NCBI RefSeq assembly: GCF_001653235.2
Contig: NC_035793.1
Span: forward strand, 3,720,001 to 3,784,000
From: Pochonia chlamydosporia 170
Lineage: Eukaryota > Ascomycota > Sordariomycetes > Hypocreales > Clavicipitaceae
Direction: 5' to 3'
Length of the DNA stretch: 64,000 nucleotides
Part shown: positions 48,889 to 59,706 of the stretch, one piece after another
Layout of the letters: every line of letters starts with the position of its first letter
How positions within the stretch are numbered: the first letter of the stretch is position 1
Program-made: the position numbers and the translations under genes
The notes under the pieces: model-generated
Told to the model about the DNA's origin: nothing
Databases searched by the model: none
Seen by the model: only the letters and a program-made list of their open reading frames with translations

Positions 48889-49651
48889 CTATGCCCTCTT
48901 CTTTTCTTTTCTCCTCCGCTCCCACTCCGCCCTCTCCTCATCATCACTCCCACTGAACTCGGCGTCCTCGTCACTCTCATCCACAACATGGTTGTTGTTA
49001 TTCTTCGCCGCCGGCTCGTCCACCACAATGAAGTCACCCGCATTCTGGTTCGTATACTCGTGCTGCTGAATCAGCTCCCGTAGCTCTGTGTTTCTGGGGT
49101 CCACGAGCTGCAGCGCCGTCAGGCCACCTTTGTTCTTGACGCGCGGGTTGGATCCCGCCTCGAGCATCATCTCGATGAGGGCTTTGCCAAAGGCGCGCTG
49201 GGCGGGAGGTTCGGCGTTGAGCCAGCGGATTGCGGTGTGGAGGGGGGTGTCGCCTTCTTGGCGGTTGAGGGGGTCGCATTCGAAGGAGGGTTGGTCGAGG
49301 AGGAGGTCTATGATTTCGTCTGCATGTGTTAGTATGAGGTAGAGTGTTTGTTTGTCTTTGAGAGTGTGTCTGTCTTTGGAAGTGTGTTCGTGGAGGATGG
49401 GGGATTTACAGTTTCCGCGGGAGGCAGCTTCGTGGTAGAGATGGTTCCCCATTACGGTGGTCGTGTTGTTTAGGAGGGCGGTTATTTCGGCGTCAGGTTT
49501 GCCTTGCAGGATTTCGGTGAGGAGGTCGGTGTTGTTGCGGCGGCAGGCTTCGATGAGGATTTCTTTGGTGGAGGCGCCCTTTTGGGGATTAGATTGTGTT
49601 GCTCTTGAGTGGGGGTTGAGAATTTACCTCGTGTTCTTCTTCGGCGGCCAT
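48889..49651 (-). CDS. Ankyrin-repeat protein, Yar1-like
   Basis: Predicted 207 aa. Exons 49651-49628 (MAAEEEHE), 49578-49410 and 49319-48889; introns of 49 and 90 nt with GTAAAT donors. Two to three ankyrin repeats are visible: GNHLYHEAASRGNYEIIDLLLDQ, EGDTPLHTAIRWLN...LIEMMLEAGSN and KNKGGLTALQLVDPRN. The C-terminus is acidic then basic (DESDEDAEFSGSDDEE followed by RRRKEKKR). Size, repeat number and acidic tail match yeast Yar1, the chaperone of ribosomal protein Rps3, but short ankyrin proteins are hard to tell apart. Divergent from RPC11 (516 bases between starts). Confidence 0.85.
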
Positions 49652-50167
49652 GATTGTGGTTTGTAGGTAGGATATGTGCTTGAGTATGTGGTGGTGTGAG
49701 AGTGAGGTTGGTGATGGATTGGTGTTTGGAGGGGCAGATGCGGCGGAGTCTGGAGGCTGGAGGGGTCAAGGGTCAAATCAGCTTACTGAGGTCAACTGGT
49801 GGTTCAACGGCCAGTGCAGGCGGTTGCGAGACGGCAGATGTGCTGTGCTGTAACCAGGCACGGGCACGGGCACTGGCTGGTGCATGATGCAGCCTGGCTG
49901 TGCATCAGTCAGCCATTCGTGACGCAGGGAGCTTCCATTTTCGGACCCCACCATTGAATTTGTGCCATTGAACTTTTTCGTCATTCACGACTTCAGGATA
50001 CAACTTTTTCGATTCGCGACAAACGCATAGTCTACACACAGCCATTCTATCCCAGCGACTTGATTCTACGCACCATCTATATACACATCTCCAGACAAAT
50101 CCCACCATGCTGCTCTGTACGCACCACAACCGAACCCAGCCCAGCCGCACAACCAAATGCTAACAGA
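49652..50167. promoter_or_regulatory. Shared divergent promoter region (ankyrin protein / RPC11)
   Basis: The 516 bases between the two divergent start codons presumably contain both promoters. An in-frame ATG for RPC11 at 50060 would add 36 residues not found in the family, so it is taken as part of the leader. Confidence 0.4.
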
Positions 50168-50497
50168 ATGACAGTCTGCCCCCAATGCGCCAACATCCTC
50201 ACCGTCTCCCTCACCAACCAACGCACCAACCGTCTCGAATGCCGCACCTGTCCCTTTGAACACACCATCACCGAGCCCGTCTTCTCGCGACGCATCTTCG
50301 AGCGCAAAGAGAAGGAGGACGTCTTCGGCGGACCGGGCGCCTGGGATAATGCGCAAAAGGGCCGCGCCCAGTGCCCCGCCGATGGGTGCGATGGCGACGA
50401 GGCCGCATTTTTCCAGGTCCAGATTCGGAGTGCGGATGAGCCCATGACGAGTTTCTTCAAGTGTATGACTTGTGGGAATCGGTGGAGAGAGAATTGA
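50168..50497 (+). CDS. RPC11: RNA polymerase III subunit C11 (TFIIS-like)
   Basis: Intronless, 109 aa, the family's usual length. The N-terminal zinc ribbon (CPQCANILTV...CRTCPF, about 4-30) is Rpb9-like; the C-terminal ribbon (CPADGCDGDEAAFFQVQIRSADEPMT...FKCMTCGNRW) is TFIIS-like, with the acidic RSADEP hairpin that reaches into the polymerase active site. C11 gives Pol III its RNA-cleavage activity and is needed for termination and reinitiation. The start at 50168 is chosen because family members begin directly before the first CPxC. A Pol III-transcribed tRNA gene is also in the window but 9 kb away. Confidence 0.95.
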   Translation: MTVCPQCANILTVSLTNQRTNRLECRTCPFEHTITEPVFSRRIFERKEKEDVFGGPGAWDNAQKGRAQCPADGCDGDEAAFFQVQIRSADEPMTSFFKCMTCGNRWREN

Positions 50498-50637
50498 GGC
50501 GGTTTTTTGCCAGGCGTTTTATTTGGGTATGGAGTTTTGGAGCGAATGTACGGATTAGCCTGTTTAGATGATTTTATTTCATATTCTTGACATTCGTGCC
50601 ATTTTCGTGAACGGTTCGTGAGGAATGGTATGAGGCA

Positions 50638-51066
50638 TCAGTCGGTGCGGTGCCATTGCACTGATGCCTTCATCTCGTCTTCTACCAGTTTTTGCACTAG
50701 GTCTGGACTCATTATGTCTTGTCGGAAGCGCTCTTCTTGTAGGAGCTCGAGGTGTTTGAGCGTTGGGCCCGGGTAGGTTAGGTATTTGAGGTACGGTGGT
50801 TTGGTCCAGTATTGGAGGTAGGCGAGGTAGGCGATGAAGGCGGGTTGCGTGAGGAGCTTTTGCGAGGCGAGGTGGTTTAGGTAGAATGGATTTGCGAGGG
50901 ATTGAACAAACTATAGTTGTTAGATTTGCGGTCTGGGGGAGCTGAGGAGAGGATTGGGACGTACTTCGAGTTCGATTTCGAAGCGAGAGTAGCCGCCGTA
51001 CATGGGTTCGTCGGTCGGCGGCGCGGGAGACGACTCCATGGATATGTCTTGGGCTTCGGAGGCCAT
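50638..51066 (-). CDS. MED31: Mediator complex subunit 31 (Soh1)
   Basis: Predicted 124 aa. Exon 1 51066-50965 (34 codons), intron 50964-50911 (54 nt, GTACGT, CTAAC, CTATAG), exon 2 50910-50638. The conserved helical core is unmistakable: [22 protein letters not shown], then [39 protein letters not shown]. Med31 sits in the Mediator middle module next to Med7 and helps recruit Pol II. The short variable N-terminus and C-terminus are typical of fungi. Convergent with RPC11 (140 bases between stops) and divergent from the phosphoesterase gene (403 bases between starts). Confidence 0.96.
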
Positions 51067-51469
51067 TCTCGATGGGTTTTTGTGCGTGACTGGAGAGTTG
51101 TGGTCGTGGGTATGGTTGACGTCAAGGTGATGGATGGATGGGAGAGGTGAGTTGGCTGGCGGTGATGGACATGGACGGATTGGAGCTGGAGATGCCGCCC
51201 CACCATTGACTACATCTCACTTATAGACCGTCAACCTGGATATCGAAGCTGCATCCTTCCGTTGAGGTGTAACCTACCGTCAGATATTCATTTCTCCGAG
51301 AAAGTGCGTTTATGCATTTTGCATCTCTCGTCTATTTTGCGCCCCAAAAAGCCCTGTTATCCCTCCAGGCAGCAGACCAACACAACACACATGACAGCCT
51401 AACACCATCTATACATGTACATCTTCACAGCAACTCACTACCATTCTCACCATCACAACCACCATCAAC
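51067..51469. promoter_or_regulatory. Shared divergent promoter region (MED31 / phosphoesterase)
   Basis: 403 bases between divergent starts; CA-rich toward 51469, as in other leaders here. No specific sites are claimed. Confidence 0.4.
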
Positions 51470-52504
51470 ATGTCAAGAATCAAAACCCGCATCCTCATCA
51501 TATCAGACACCCACGCAACGGTTCCCCACCCACCACCATACCCGCATGAATTCCAAACCGCCAACCTCGTCACCGCCATCACCGGCTACAGACATCCCCT
51601 ACCAGCGGCAGACCTCGTCCTCCACTGCGGCGACCTCACCAAGCGCAGCACCATCCTCGAATACGAAACCACATTTTCCATGCTCCGCTCCCTAAACGCA
51701 CCGCTGAAGCTAGTCATCGCAGGAAACCACGACCTCTCCCTCGACGACACCTACGCCTCAGACCTCCAGTTCAAGCAGTCCGCCAAATCAGTCCTCCAAA
51801 TCGTACAGGACGCTCAGAAAGACGGAGTCCACTACCTGACAGAGGGCACATATGAATTCACACTGCAAAACGGCGCGGCCATCAAAGTCTTCGCAAGTCA
51901 GTATACACCCACCTACGGCGGCTGGGCATTCCAGTACCCGGGCGCCCATGACTTTGCCATACCGCGGGGCGTAGACGTCGCCATGACCCATGGTCCCCCC
52001 TACGGCGTGTTGGACGAGGCAGGTATTTCGAGGAGGTGGGGCCAGCCGAATCACGCGGGGTGTGATTATCTATTCAAGGCGGTTGCGGATGCGAGGCCGC
52101 GTATTCATTGTTTTGGACATATACATGAGGGATGGGGCGCGTTTCGAGGTACGTGGCTCGCGAGAGACGCGCCTGGATATTCAGTGCCTCTGCCGACCAA
52201 GGAATGTGTCATGGACGAGGCCACGTCTGGGCCGATTCAGACGCTGGATGGGCTGCGGCCAATATTTTCGGCAGACACAATGGGGACGTCCGCAGAGGCG
52301 AGACAGCGGTTGGCCGAGTTGAGCGAGCAGCGCGGATACCATCTTGATCTTACGGACGGGTCGACACATGTCGAACAGGGGAAACAAACCTTATTTCTTA
52401 ATGCTGCGATTATGGATATTAGATACCGACCATCTCAATTGCCTTGGATAATCGATCTAGATCTGCCGAGAGCCGAGAACAAGGCGACTCCAAGTACGGG
52501 GTAA
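51470..52504 (+). CDS. Calcineurin-like metallophosphoesterase
   Basis: Intronless, 344 aa. All blocks of the dinuclear metallophosphoesterase fold are present in order: ISDTH (about 11-15), HCGDLT (52-57), AGNHD (83-87), MTHGPP (about 173-178) and GHIHEGWG (about 218-225). The Asp, His and Asn metal ligands are intact, so activity is expected. The plan (no signal peptide, short linker between SDTH and GDLT, GHxHxGxG end) is nearest to the MPPED1/2-like and related fungal Ser/Thr phosphatase-like proteins; the substrate (phosphoprotein, phosphodiester or cyclic nucleotide) cannot be told. Cytosolic by sequence. Convergent with the CFEM gene. Confidence 0.9.
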   Translation: MSRIKTRILIISDTHATVPHPPPYPHEFQTANLVTAITGYRHPLPAADLVLHCGDLTKRSTILEYETTFSMLRSLNAPLKLVIAGNHDLSLDDTYASDLQFKQSAKSVLQIVQDAQKDGVHYLTEGTYEFTLQNGAAIKVFASQYTPTYGGWAFQYPGAHDFAIPRGVDVAMTHGPPYGVLDEAGISRRWGQPNHAGCDYLFKAVADARPRIHCFGHIHEGWGAFRGTWLARDAPGYSVPLPTKECVMDEATSGPIQTLDGLRPIFSADTMGTSAEARQRLAELSEQRGYHLDLTDGSTHVEQGKQTLFLNAAIMDIRYRPSQLPWIIDLDLPRAENKATPSTG

Positions 52505-52807
52505 CAAGTTTGGATATGGATTGTAGACTAGAATAGAAGAATCTACAGCTGTCCCTGTCAGAGCGCAGCACACGACATTCACCAGTATACATGACCAGTA
52601 TTAAGCGGATTGATTAGGTGTGGTATTAATTAGTTGTCCAGAAGTATTGAACTACATTATGCGAATATCAAGAAAGACTCCATGTGTCTTTTTTTGATTC
52701 CATGTGTCCATTTTCCCATATTACTCATTTATCATTCGGAATTCCAACCCCAGCCCCGTCTCGGTCGGCAGGGTCCAAGGCGTCAACACCTCCCATGAAG
52801 CAATTGC
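52505..52807. other. Convergent 3' intergenic region
   Basis: Between the stops of the phosphoesterase (+) and CFEM (-) genes. No other feature seen. Confidence 0.4.
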
Positions 52808-53473
52808 TTACAGAGCGAAAGCAGCGGCGAGGACGGCGGCGAGAGCACCGACAACAGGGCCGCCGGCAGCGGCGCCAGTGGAGCTGGGGTTGCTGCCAGA
52901 GCCAGTGGTGGTGCCAGAGCCGCCCTGAGAGGTGGTAGGAGCCTTGGTGGTACCAGTAGCACCTCCAGAGGTGGTCTGGTTCATGCTGTTGGTGGGAACG
53001 CCGCCGGTACCAGTGGTAAGGGTGGGCATGCTGGCAGTGGTAGAGCCGGCCCCAGTGGTAGAACCGGTGGCAGAGCCAGAGCCAGTGGAAGATCCAGTGG
53101 CAGAGCCAGAGCCGGTACCAGTGGAGAGCTTCTTGCACTGCTCAGCAGCGATGGACTGAGCCTTGATGAGGTCGGCGGTGTCGCACTTGTTGGTGGTGGC
53201 ACAGGTAGTGACGGGAGCGAGAAGCTTGGCCTGGGTCTCGGGCTTGCAGGCGCAGACAGCAATCTCCTGTGTGGAACCTTTGCAGCCAGCATCGCCGAGT
53301 GCCTTCTCAATGCAGGAACGCTGGAGAGACATGTATTAGTCGATTGAACGTGGAATGGCAATGTTAAAGAGGTAACGGAGTCAAGGATAACATACGACGC
53401 AAGGAGCAACGCCGTCGAGGTTCTGAGCGGCAGCGAGGCCAGCAACAGCGAGCGTAAAGAAAGTGGCCTTCAT
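52808..53473 (-). CDS. CFEM-domain GPI-anchored surface protein
   Basis: Predicted 196 aa. Exon 1 53473-53396, intron 53395-53321 (GTATGT...CTCCAG), exon 2 53320-52808. A signal peptide (MKATFFTLAVAGLAAAQ) is followed by a CFEM domain at about 20-85 with eight cysteines, including PCVRSC, GDAGC, VCAC, TTC, NKC and EQC. A Ser/Thr/Gly-rich low-complexity stalk follows (about 88-170, Gly-Ser/Thr dipeptide-like repeats), then a small-residue region and a hydrophobic tail ending AAAFAL, as in GPI-anchored proteins. CFEM proteins serve in heme/iron capture, wall structure or host interaction. The Asp in CDTAD is in the region where Candida heme-binding members have their axial Asp, but alignment is needed. 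The stalk DNA (52850-53130) is itself repetitive. Confidence 0.93.
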
Positions 53474-56400
53474 TTTGAAAAAGAGGGTTGGTCTGTAGTT
53501 GAGTACGTAGACGTAGGTCGAGTATGTACAGGAATTGACAGCTGATGCGTTGCTCAGAGATGATTGATTGAAGCACGAGTGGGATGGAGAAGAAGAAGAG
53601 AAAGAGAAGGCTCTGATGTAGAGGAGGGCCGGCAAAGGGGCTTTTTAAGAAAGTGGTGGCAAGAGCTGTTCCCAAGCTTCCACATCGGAGTATTCACAAC
53701 AAGACGGAAGCAGACTGGATCAGACTCGTCGACTGGAGCTGACTGGAAGCCGGACAAGGTACAAGTACCAAGCGAAGTACCTCCAGAACCCAGCCAGGTC
53801 AGGTACCAGCAAAGGGGCTGTCTTGTACCATCCACAGCAAGCGGGAAGGAGCTATACGAGCTCCGGAACAGGGAGGTACATCTGGGGATGGTTTCGTATG
53901 GGGGTCCCTGGAGGAACAGGCAAGGTTGCTTTGCTTTGCTTTGCCTCGCCATGCCTTGCTTTGGCTGTCGACCAGACAATCAAACCACATCAATCCCATC
54001 TCGTCAAGTCTCTTTTAGTCCAGACATGGTCGATGGAGCCGGGAGTCGGCCGCTCCACCACAGCCTCCCTCCTCATGCTCCTCCAAGCTGCAAAGCTAGT
54101 CGTGTCGAGTCTGGTCGAGTCAACTGGCTGGTCGACTGCCCACACAACCTTCCATGTTCCATCCACTTCCTGCATCCAGATCAAGAGCTCCAGGTACGCC
54201 AACGGTACAAGAAACATGCTTGCCACTCCTGCATGGGGACGACCTAGATCCGGCCACTCACCACCTCAATCTCGACGGCCCCAAGGCAACGCCAAAGCAA
54301 TACTGTTCCAATTCGTGGCTCCAGGCGTGGCGTCTTGCCCCCTTGAGCCTTGCCTCATTGGCCCCAAGGGGGGGAGAAGTATCTCTCTTGTCACTGACCC
54401 CGGCTGGGTCCTGCTGGTCCTCCTGGCTCTTGGGCTCTCAAAAGAGCATCCCAAGCTGGCACTGGCGCCGATGTGGGTGGGAAGCTTGGTGCTAAGCTGA
54501 GGGCGACGGCGATGATCCGACGCGACATCATACTCCGTACTCACGTACACTACATACACATACTTTGGGCTAGCAACGCTCGACTCCAGTGGCATTACCA
54601 AGGCGTTTTGCATTTGTGCCAACTTTAGAAGCAGTCTCCAGTATTATTTCCTCTTCTGAGCACTCCGTACAGCCACAAGCAATAGTCAGCCTCGAGAAGA
54701 GAAGAATTTTTTGCCGCCTTGCCACGCAATCCCCTCAAGTAGTCCTCTGTACCACGCCTATGCAAAAGGACAACACCCAAGTACTCCGGGCCATCTCCCC
54801 TCTCCGCGTTGGACAGTGCTCAGACTCAAAGCTCAGGCAGTGTTCAGTTTGACGTGTGCATGGTACCGCAGCTATCGACATCCAAAAAAAGGTGCTCAAT
54901 TATTCTGGAGCCTGGTTCGGTATGGGAATCGCTGTTCGTGCCGAAACAACTCATCTCCCAATTGGGCCATGATGGGAAAATTCGTTAATTTCCCAATGTA
55001 ATTTGGCCGCCAGAAAGACAACAAAGACACCTTCGTGGCATGGTCCAAGAGCTGGTCGCGGCGGCGCCATTTTGAAGATGGCCCCGGTCAGACTGTCTCG
55101 CCTGGCAGATTGGATTCTGGATGGTTGCATACCAGCCAGAGCTCGCTGAACCACCGCAAGTTGAATGCCGGCGTAAAATCGATTCAGCCGTCTTGTGTTA
55201 CGGGCGTTTGCTGCATTGCTGACCTCACAATTGGTCCCCAAATTCCCTTTTTTACTCCGTATTTCTGGTGTTATTGGCGCCATGGCAGTACTCCAGCAAA
55301 TGTGGCTGATTTCGTTGGCTTGCTGCAGAAAGGGAACTGTTACTCTGTTTCCCTGGTTTCTGCAGCCTCTGTTCATGTTCCCATTTCAAACCATGTGGCC
55401 ATGCTCAGCACAAATTTGACCATGGGCCATTGTAAGGACAAAAAAAACTGCCGGGTTTTGTATCAACTAAACTCGAGCCCGTCCAGCAAGAGAACATCAG
55501 GAGTTTGGTCCAGTAGTGAAAGCGTTACGAAAACAGCCAACACGAGCAACTAAACTGCCCACCATCATGCATGGTGGTTTCGCTGATCGTCGGCATCGAC
55601 GTCCCGGTCTGGAGTTGTACATTTACATCATGTACCGTCTGTTCATCCATGCTCTTCAAGTGCTGTCTGCTCGACCGCTGTCTCTTTCTCTCATCATCTC
55701 TGGGAAACCCTGGTCAAATCTCCACCTAACTCCCATGGCAATCACAGCCCTGTCAACCTGCTTCACGAACAACTGTGGAGACGAGACTGTTGGAAGGTGA
55801 CCGAGATGTTCGTTCGCCCCCGGCCAGCCTGAAGCAGAAGGATCTCTTTCACAGACGTCAGGCTACTGCATCTGACGCTGACATGACGCTGCTAATGCTG
55901 TCATCCACCAACTACCAAGGCAGACGAAGTGGGAATAACAACACAGCTCATGATACTGTACTCCGTATGTTCATGCTGTTTCCTGTACGACCGACCGAGC
56001 GGGTGCTGTGGATAGCACACGTTGTCACCCGACGCCTGACTTTTTGTGACGACCCAATGTTACTATTCATGTTCAGAACACGGGAGTATTATCCGATATG
56101 TTTTTCCAGGTCAGCCAAATGTCGTACAGGGTCAATACTGGTAGATGACACCTCCATCGTTGCACTGCCCACTTGGACCTGGGACCTGCAACACGAACAT
56201 GCTTTTAATAAGACAGGTCATTGTTCATCATGGCCCCTGGTAGCTTTGTGGCGCCGGTCCGTCAAGGAGATCCGTCCAAGTCATGCAGCATTGGCCCCAT
56301 TTGCCAGCCGTCGGCGCCTAGTGAACATTGAAAACAAGCCTTTCCTCCCGCTCTGGCTGCAGCGGCAGACAAGGTCTAAAAAGTTCCTAGGCTCCGCCCT

Positions 56401-57462
56401 TTGTTTCTGTATGAGACAGTGGCTCCTGAATAAAATCAGGAAAAGTTGCCCTCAACAGCAGCGTCATCCTGTTGGATATTTCATTCAGATCGTCGCAAAC
56501 GGCCGCCATACGGTAGGCCTGTGACACTTCCGGAGTAGACAATATTGATTGTCTGTGGTATATTCCTTTTTAGCGGCTTGACGGTTCATTTTACGTCCGT
56601 CCCCATGTTTTTTGTTTTTTGTTGGACGAAACCGTTGTGACTGCATTCCACACCTCGTCCAATTGAGTCGCCGTCTCCCAGACTTTGTGCCAACATGGGA
56701 AACATGTTTTTGATCTGGTTTACCCCTTTTTTTGCGGGGAATTACAGTATGCACCTTTCCTGATCAGAAGTGTTGTTTTCTTTCCTCCTTGCTTTGGTCG
56801 AGCTAAACGGAGTGGTGTTTACTTTTCAAACCGCGACTGTGTTGCATCAGCCGGATATATCATGGTCTTGTGATTGCAGATTACATCCACGAATGCGGTC
56901 TGAACTTGCCGGCGTCCCCTCGGTTCCCTTGATTCATTTCATATCAATGTCTTCAACCGAGATTATGTAATTTGCAGGATGTAACTTGGTCGTGGCATGA
57001 TATTTCGAAAACCAGCCACACCTTACTCGGTGTGCAGGCGTTGAAAATGACCGTGCTCGGCATGCATACACGTCTGGTACTCTGTATCCGTCCCGGCCTG
57101 CATGCGTCAGCAATGTCTTGGGTCGTGATTGAATGGTGAGCCCGTATTTTACGGTAGTCTGAAAATGTCAAACATCATGGACACGTGTAAGTCAAGTTTT
57201 ACACGTTGACCTCGACGTGTTGTGAAATTGAGTTGTCATCGTTCCCATACAGGCGGTGGTGCTTAGCATCTTGCCCTACTTGAATTGTACCTCAGATGAT
57301 TGCTTACCGCTCAGCTCTAATATTCATAGGAGCGGTGAGTGTAAACGCTAAAGAATCACCACCCATTGCCAAGCGAAACAGCTTATCAAGTGCTGGGCAC
57401 AGAGTACTCTGTACATGTCATGTTATTATCAATATTATGAATTACGCTATCCGTCGTAGAGC
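53474..57462. other. Gene-poor interval of about 4 kb
   Basis: No recognisable domain. The first few hundred bases presumably hold the CFEM promoter, with GTACC/GGTAC-rich sequence at 53760-53830. Two long overlapping frames (53564-54247 and 53823-54500) have no protein-like features. A 249-codon open frame (55775-56524) is listed separately. TACTCCGTAC-like motifs cluster here (54531, 54661, 55252, 55958). Confidence 0.45.
55883..56524 (+). CDS. Possible orphan open reading frame
   Basis: An uninterrupted frame from 55775; the first ATG at 55883 gives 213 aa. It is rich in Arg, Leu, Cys and Trp and low in acidic residues, with no recognised domain, signal peptide or transmembrane segment, and the residue composition looks more like translated non-coding DNA than a conserved protein. 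Length alone makes it notable: open frames this long are uncommon by chance in a window of this size. No promoter features are evident. Confidence 0.15.
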   Translation: MTLLMLSSTNYQGRRSGNNNTAHDTVLRMFMLFPVRPTERVLWIAHVVTRRLTFCDDPMLLFMFRTREYYPICFSRSAKCRTGSILVDDTSIVALPTWTWDLQHEHAFNKTGHCSSWPLVALWRRSVKEIRPSHAALAPFASRRRLVNIENKPFLPLWLQRQTRSKKFLGSALCFCMRQWLLNKIRKSCPQQQRHPVGYFIQIVANGRHTVGL

Positions 57463-59039
57463 TCATCTGTCATCCCACCTCGTCCTACTCATAATAATAG
57501 GCCGAGCAGGATCCCAAGGCCCCCTAATCTCATTCTTGTACTTTTGCAATCCAATCAACCACCAACTACACCCGCCCGTGGCCAGCGCGGCCGTCACGAC
57601 AGAGAAGATCATGCCCATGATGCCGCTCTTCCACGGCTGCTTCCACTCTTTGACGGCCGCGACAACCATGCCCACGCCGAACCCGGACCCCACAACGAGA
57701 ATCACAGTCTGTAAAAGGTGATATTTCCAGCTGCGGTGGCGTATATGCCGTCTAAATACGGGGAACAGCCCAAACACCTCGATGCTGAAGAGTGTTAAGC
57801 TAAAGACTGGTCCCGTTTCTTGCAGACGGCTTGCCAGCACGGTAGACGCCATGAGCGCGGCATTCGTGGACAGCGACGCGGGGAATTTGGTGCCCACGCC
57901 GCCCGAGTAGTCGAAGAAGAAGATATTGATGGCCAGCAGCCAGAATGATATGGCCCAGATGCTATCGCTGCTGGTGGACTCGGTAAGCGATCTGAGGATG
58001 GGGCTAAGACCCAGGAGCGTAGACCAGATGAGAAGCGCCGACTTAATAGTGCCGAGGCGTTGGTGGGTGCGGTTCTCGTCAAGCGGCACGAGCGGCTCGT
58101 TGTTGCGCAGGGCTTCGCTGCTGGTCTTGGGGGTTAGTCGCGACGATGTTGTAGATGTAGATGGGGCGAGGCGGCCGTTGGGAACGCTCCCATTGCTATG
58201 AAGGTTCGTGGTCGAGCTGGCTGCAGAGTTTCCCGGCGACTGTGCGGCGCTCGAAGGCGTCACAGAGGTCGACATGTTGGACGGTAGGGACTCGACTCTC
58301 AGCGGGTGCGGTGGTCTTCTAACGCTCCCAGCGCGATTTCGTCGTCGTACACTGCCTGTTCGTACGACGGGGGCGGGTGCTGTGTTTCCTGTTGCGGCGG
58401 CAGAGGCAACTGCCGCTGCGTTGGCTTCGTCTTCCTTGTCTTCTTCTTCGGACACCCAGCGCTCCCAGAGGATCCAGCCTACAAAGGTGGCGAAGCTGCT
58501 CCAGCTGACGACAGAGACAGGCGAAACACGCTCGTGGTAGATTTCTACGAAGCAGACAATAAAGATGGTGACGGAGCAGACATGTTGGAGGATGACGGTC
58601 GAGTCGGCGACGAGGGGCCAAAAGTCGTACGGTTTGAGGCGGGGGTTTCGTTGGAGATTTTCTAGAAAGGTTGCTTGGTCTGTGTAGTTGTCTGGGACTG
58701 TGGGTGCGGTGTAAGCTATTCGTGTACGTGCACAATGCTCTTCCTTCTATGGTTGGGTGGGGAGATGTTGTGTAGTTGTGATTGTCTGGATAACCTACAC
58801 GATTGCTTCACCCACATGAGCTTCTTCCATGCTCTCTTCCGTCGACGACTTCTGCTTCTGTCGCTGCCACCGCCTATCCCTCGCATCTCAGCGGTACCAT
58901 CGCCATCAAAATCGCGTGCCCGTCGGGGCGGCGAAAGGTGCGCATCTTGTGGAGACAGATGGGAGCGTCCAAACACGTTGAAGGTCGCGGCGTGGCTCAG
59001 AGATGGAAATGGCGTCTCATCGTCGGTTGGAGAGGGCAT
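57463..59039 (-). CDS. GPI2: GPI-GlcNAc transferase subunit GPI2/PIG-C
   Basis: Predicted 491 aa, a multispanning ER membrane subunit of the complex that adds GlcNAc to phosphatidylinositol, the first step of GPI-anchor synthesis. Exon 1 59039-58799 (80 codons plus one base), intron 58798-58698 (GTAGGT, AGCTTAC, CCCACAG), exon 2 58697-57463. The splice joins WKKLMWVKQS to PDNYTDQATFLENLQRNPRL, followed by YDFWPLVADSTVILQHVCSV, the conserved core of the family. A disordered Ser/Thr/Asn-rich loop (about 165-270) follows the first two membrane helices and is typical of filamentous fungi. The C-terminal half has six hydrophobic segments, including the FFDYSGG motif. The window also encodes two probable GPI-anchored proteins, its downstream clients. 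Confidence 0.93.
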
Positions 59040-59635
59040 CGCTGGGTGGTTAAGATCTGTCAAGAGGGCTTGACGGTTATAAATGGTGATCTGTGGGAGT
59101 GAATGCGCGCATTGCGACCGGGCCGTGGGGGGGTTATCTGCTGTTGTCAAGGAGAAGTTCTGGATGATGTTGGTAGCTTGGTGTTTGCATGTTCAAGTTG
59201 CCCAGTAAGTTATGCAATACGTCAGGGGAGCAAGCCACAGGTGGGGACCACCTTCCTCAATTTCACCAGAACTGCTACCCTACAACGCGGGCTGGAAGTT
59301 GCATTCCGTCAGTAGAGAGGTCATGGGTGTGTAAATTTGGCGAGAGAACATATAAAAATAAAATGAATCCAAATACTTCAATATTTGACCATTTGGCGGA
59401 ACATAACTGCCCTATCATTGGCACACCGCTGCATGTTATTGAGTTCGGAGAGCCTCGAGGAATTTTTCCACGTTGGGTCGTGGATACATTGTACATTTGT
59501 TGTCGCTCTTTAGGCTAGAAAACAACTCCTCCGAACAGTCAAACTCCAGTAACATCCAAGTAGAGTTTCTGCACCCAAAAATATAGGACCATGCGTGCAA
59601 TTGACAATTTGGAACGGCAAAAATCCAAAAAATTT
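59040..59635. other. Intergenic between GPI2 start and tRNA
   Basis: GPI2 promoter side on the left. A run of A at 59624-59630 just before 59636 reads as T-rich on the minus strand and fits a Pol III terminator. No gene seen. Confidence 0.4.
59624..59635 (-). terminator. Pol III terminator of the tRNA
   Basis: Directly downstream of the tRNA 3' end the minus strand has a run of about six T, the standard Pol III stop. Confidence 0.7.
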
Positions 59636-59706
59636 GGACGCACGGGGAATTGAACCCCGGACCTTTCACATGCGAAGCGAAAATCATACCCCTAGACCAT
59701 GCGCCC
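59636..59706 (-). tRNA. tRNA-Ala (anticodon CGC)
   Basis: 71 nt without intron. Read on the minus strand, the acceptor stem GGGCGCA pairs with TGCGTCC (one G-U), the anticodon stem TTCGC pairs with GTGAA, the seven-base loop TTCGCAT places CGC at the anticodon, and the T arm is CGGGG-TTCAATT-CCCCG, which includes the B box. It decodes GCG alanine codons. The body resembles fungal tRNA-Pro genes, but the anticodon is clearly CGC. CCA is not encoded, as expected. Confidence 0.93.

Noticed and set aside
53564..54500. Two long overlapping plus-strand frames (227 and 225 codons) upstream of the CFEM gene
   Set aside because: They overlap each other in different frames, lie in the probable CFEM promoter, have non-protein-like composition and show no domain.
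57296..57721. Plus-strand frame with a signal-peptide-like start
   Set aside because: Its 3' half is antisense to the end of GPI2, and no domain or splice structure supports it.
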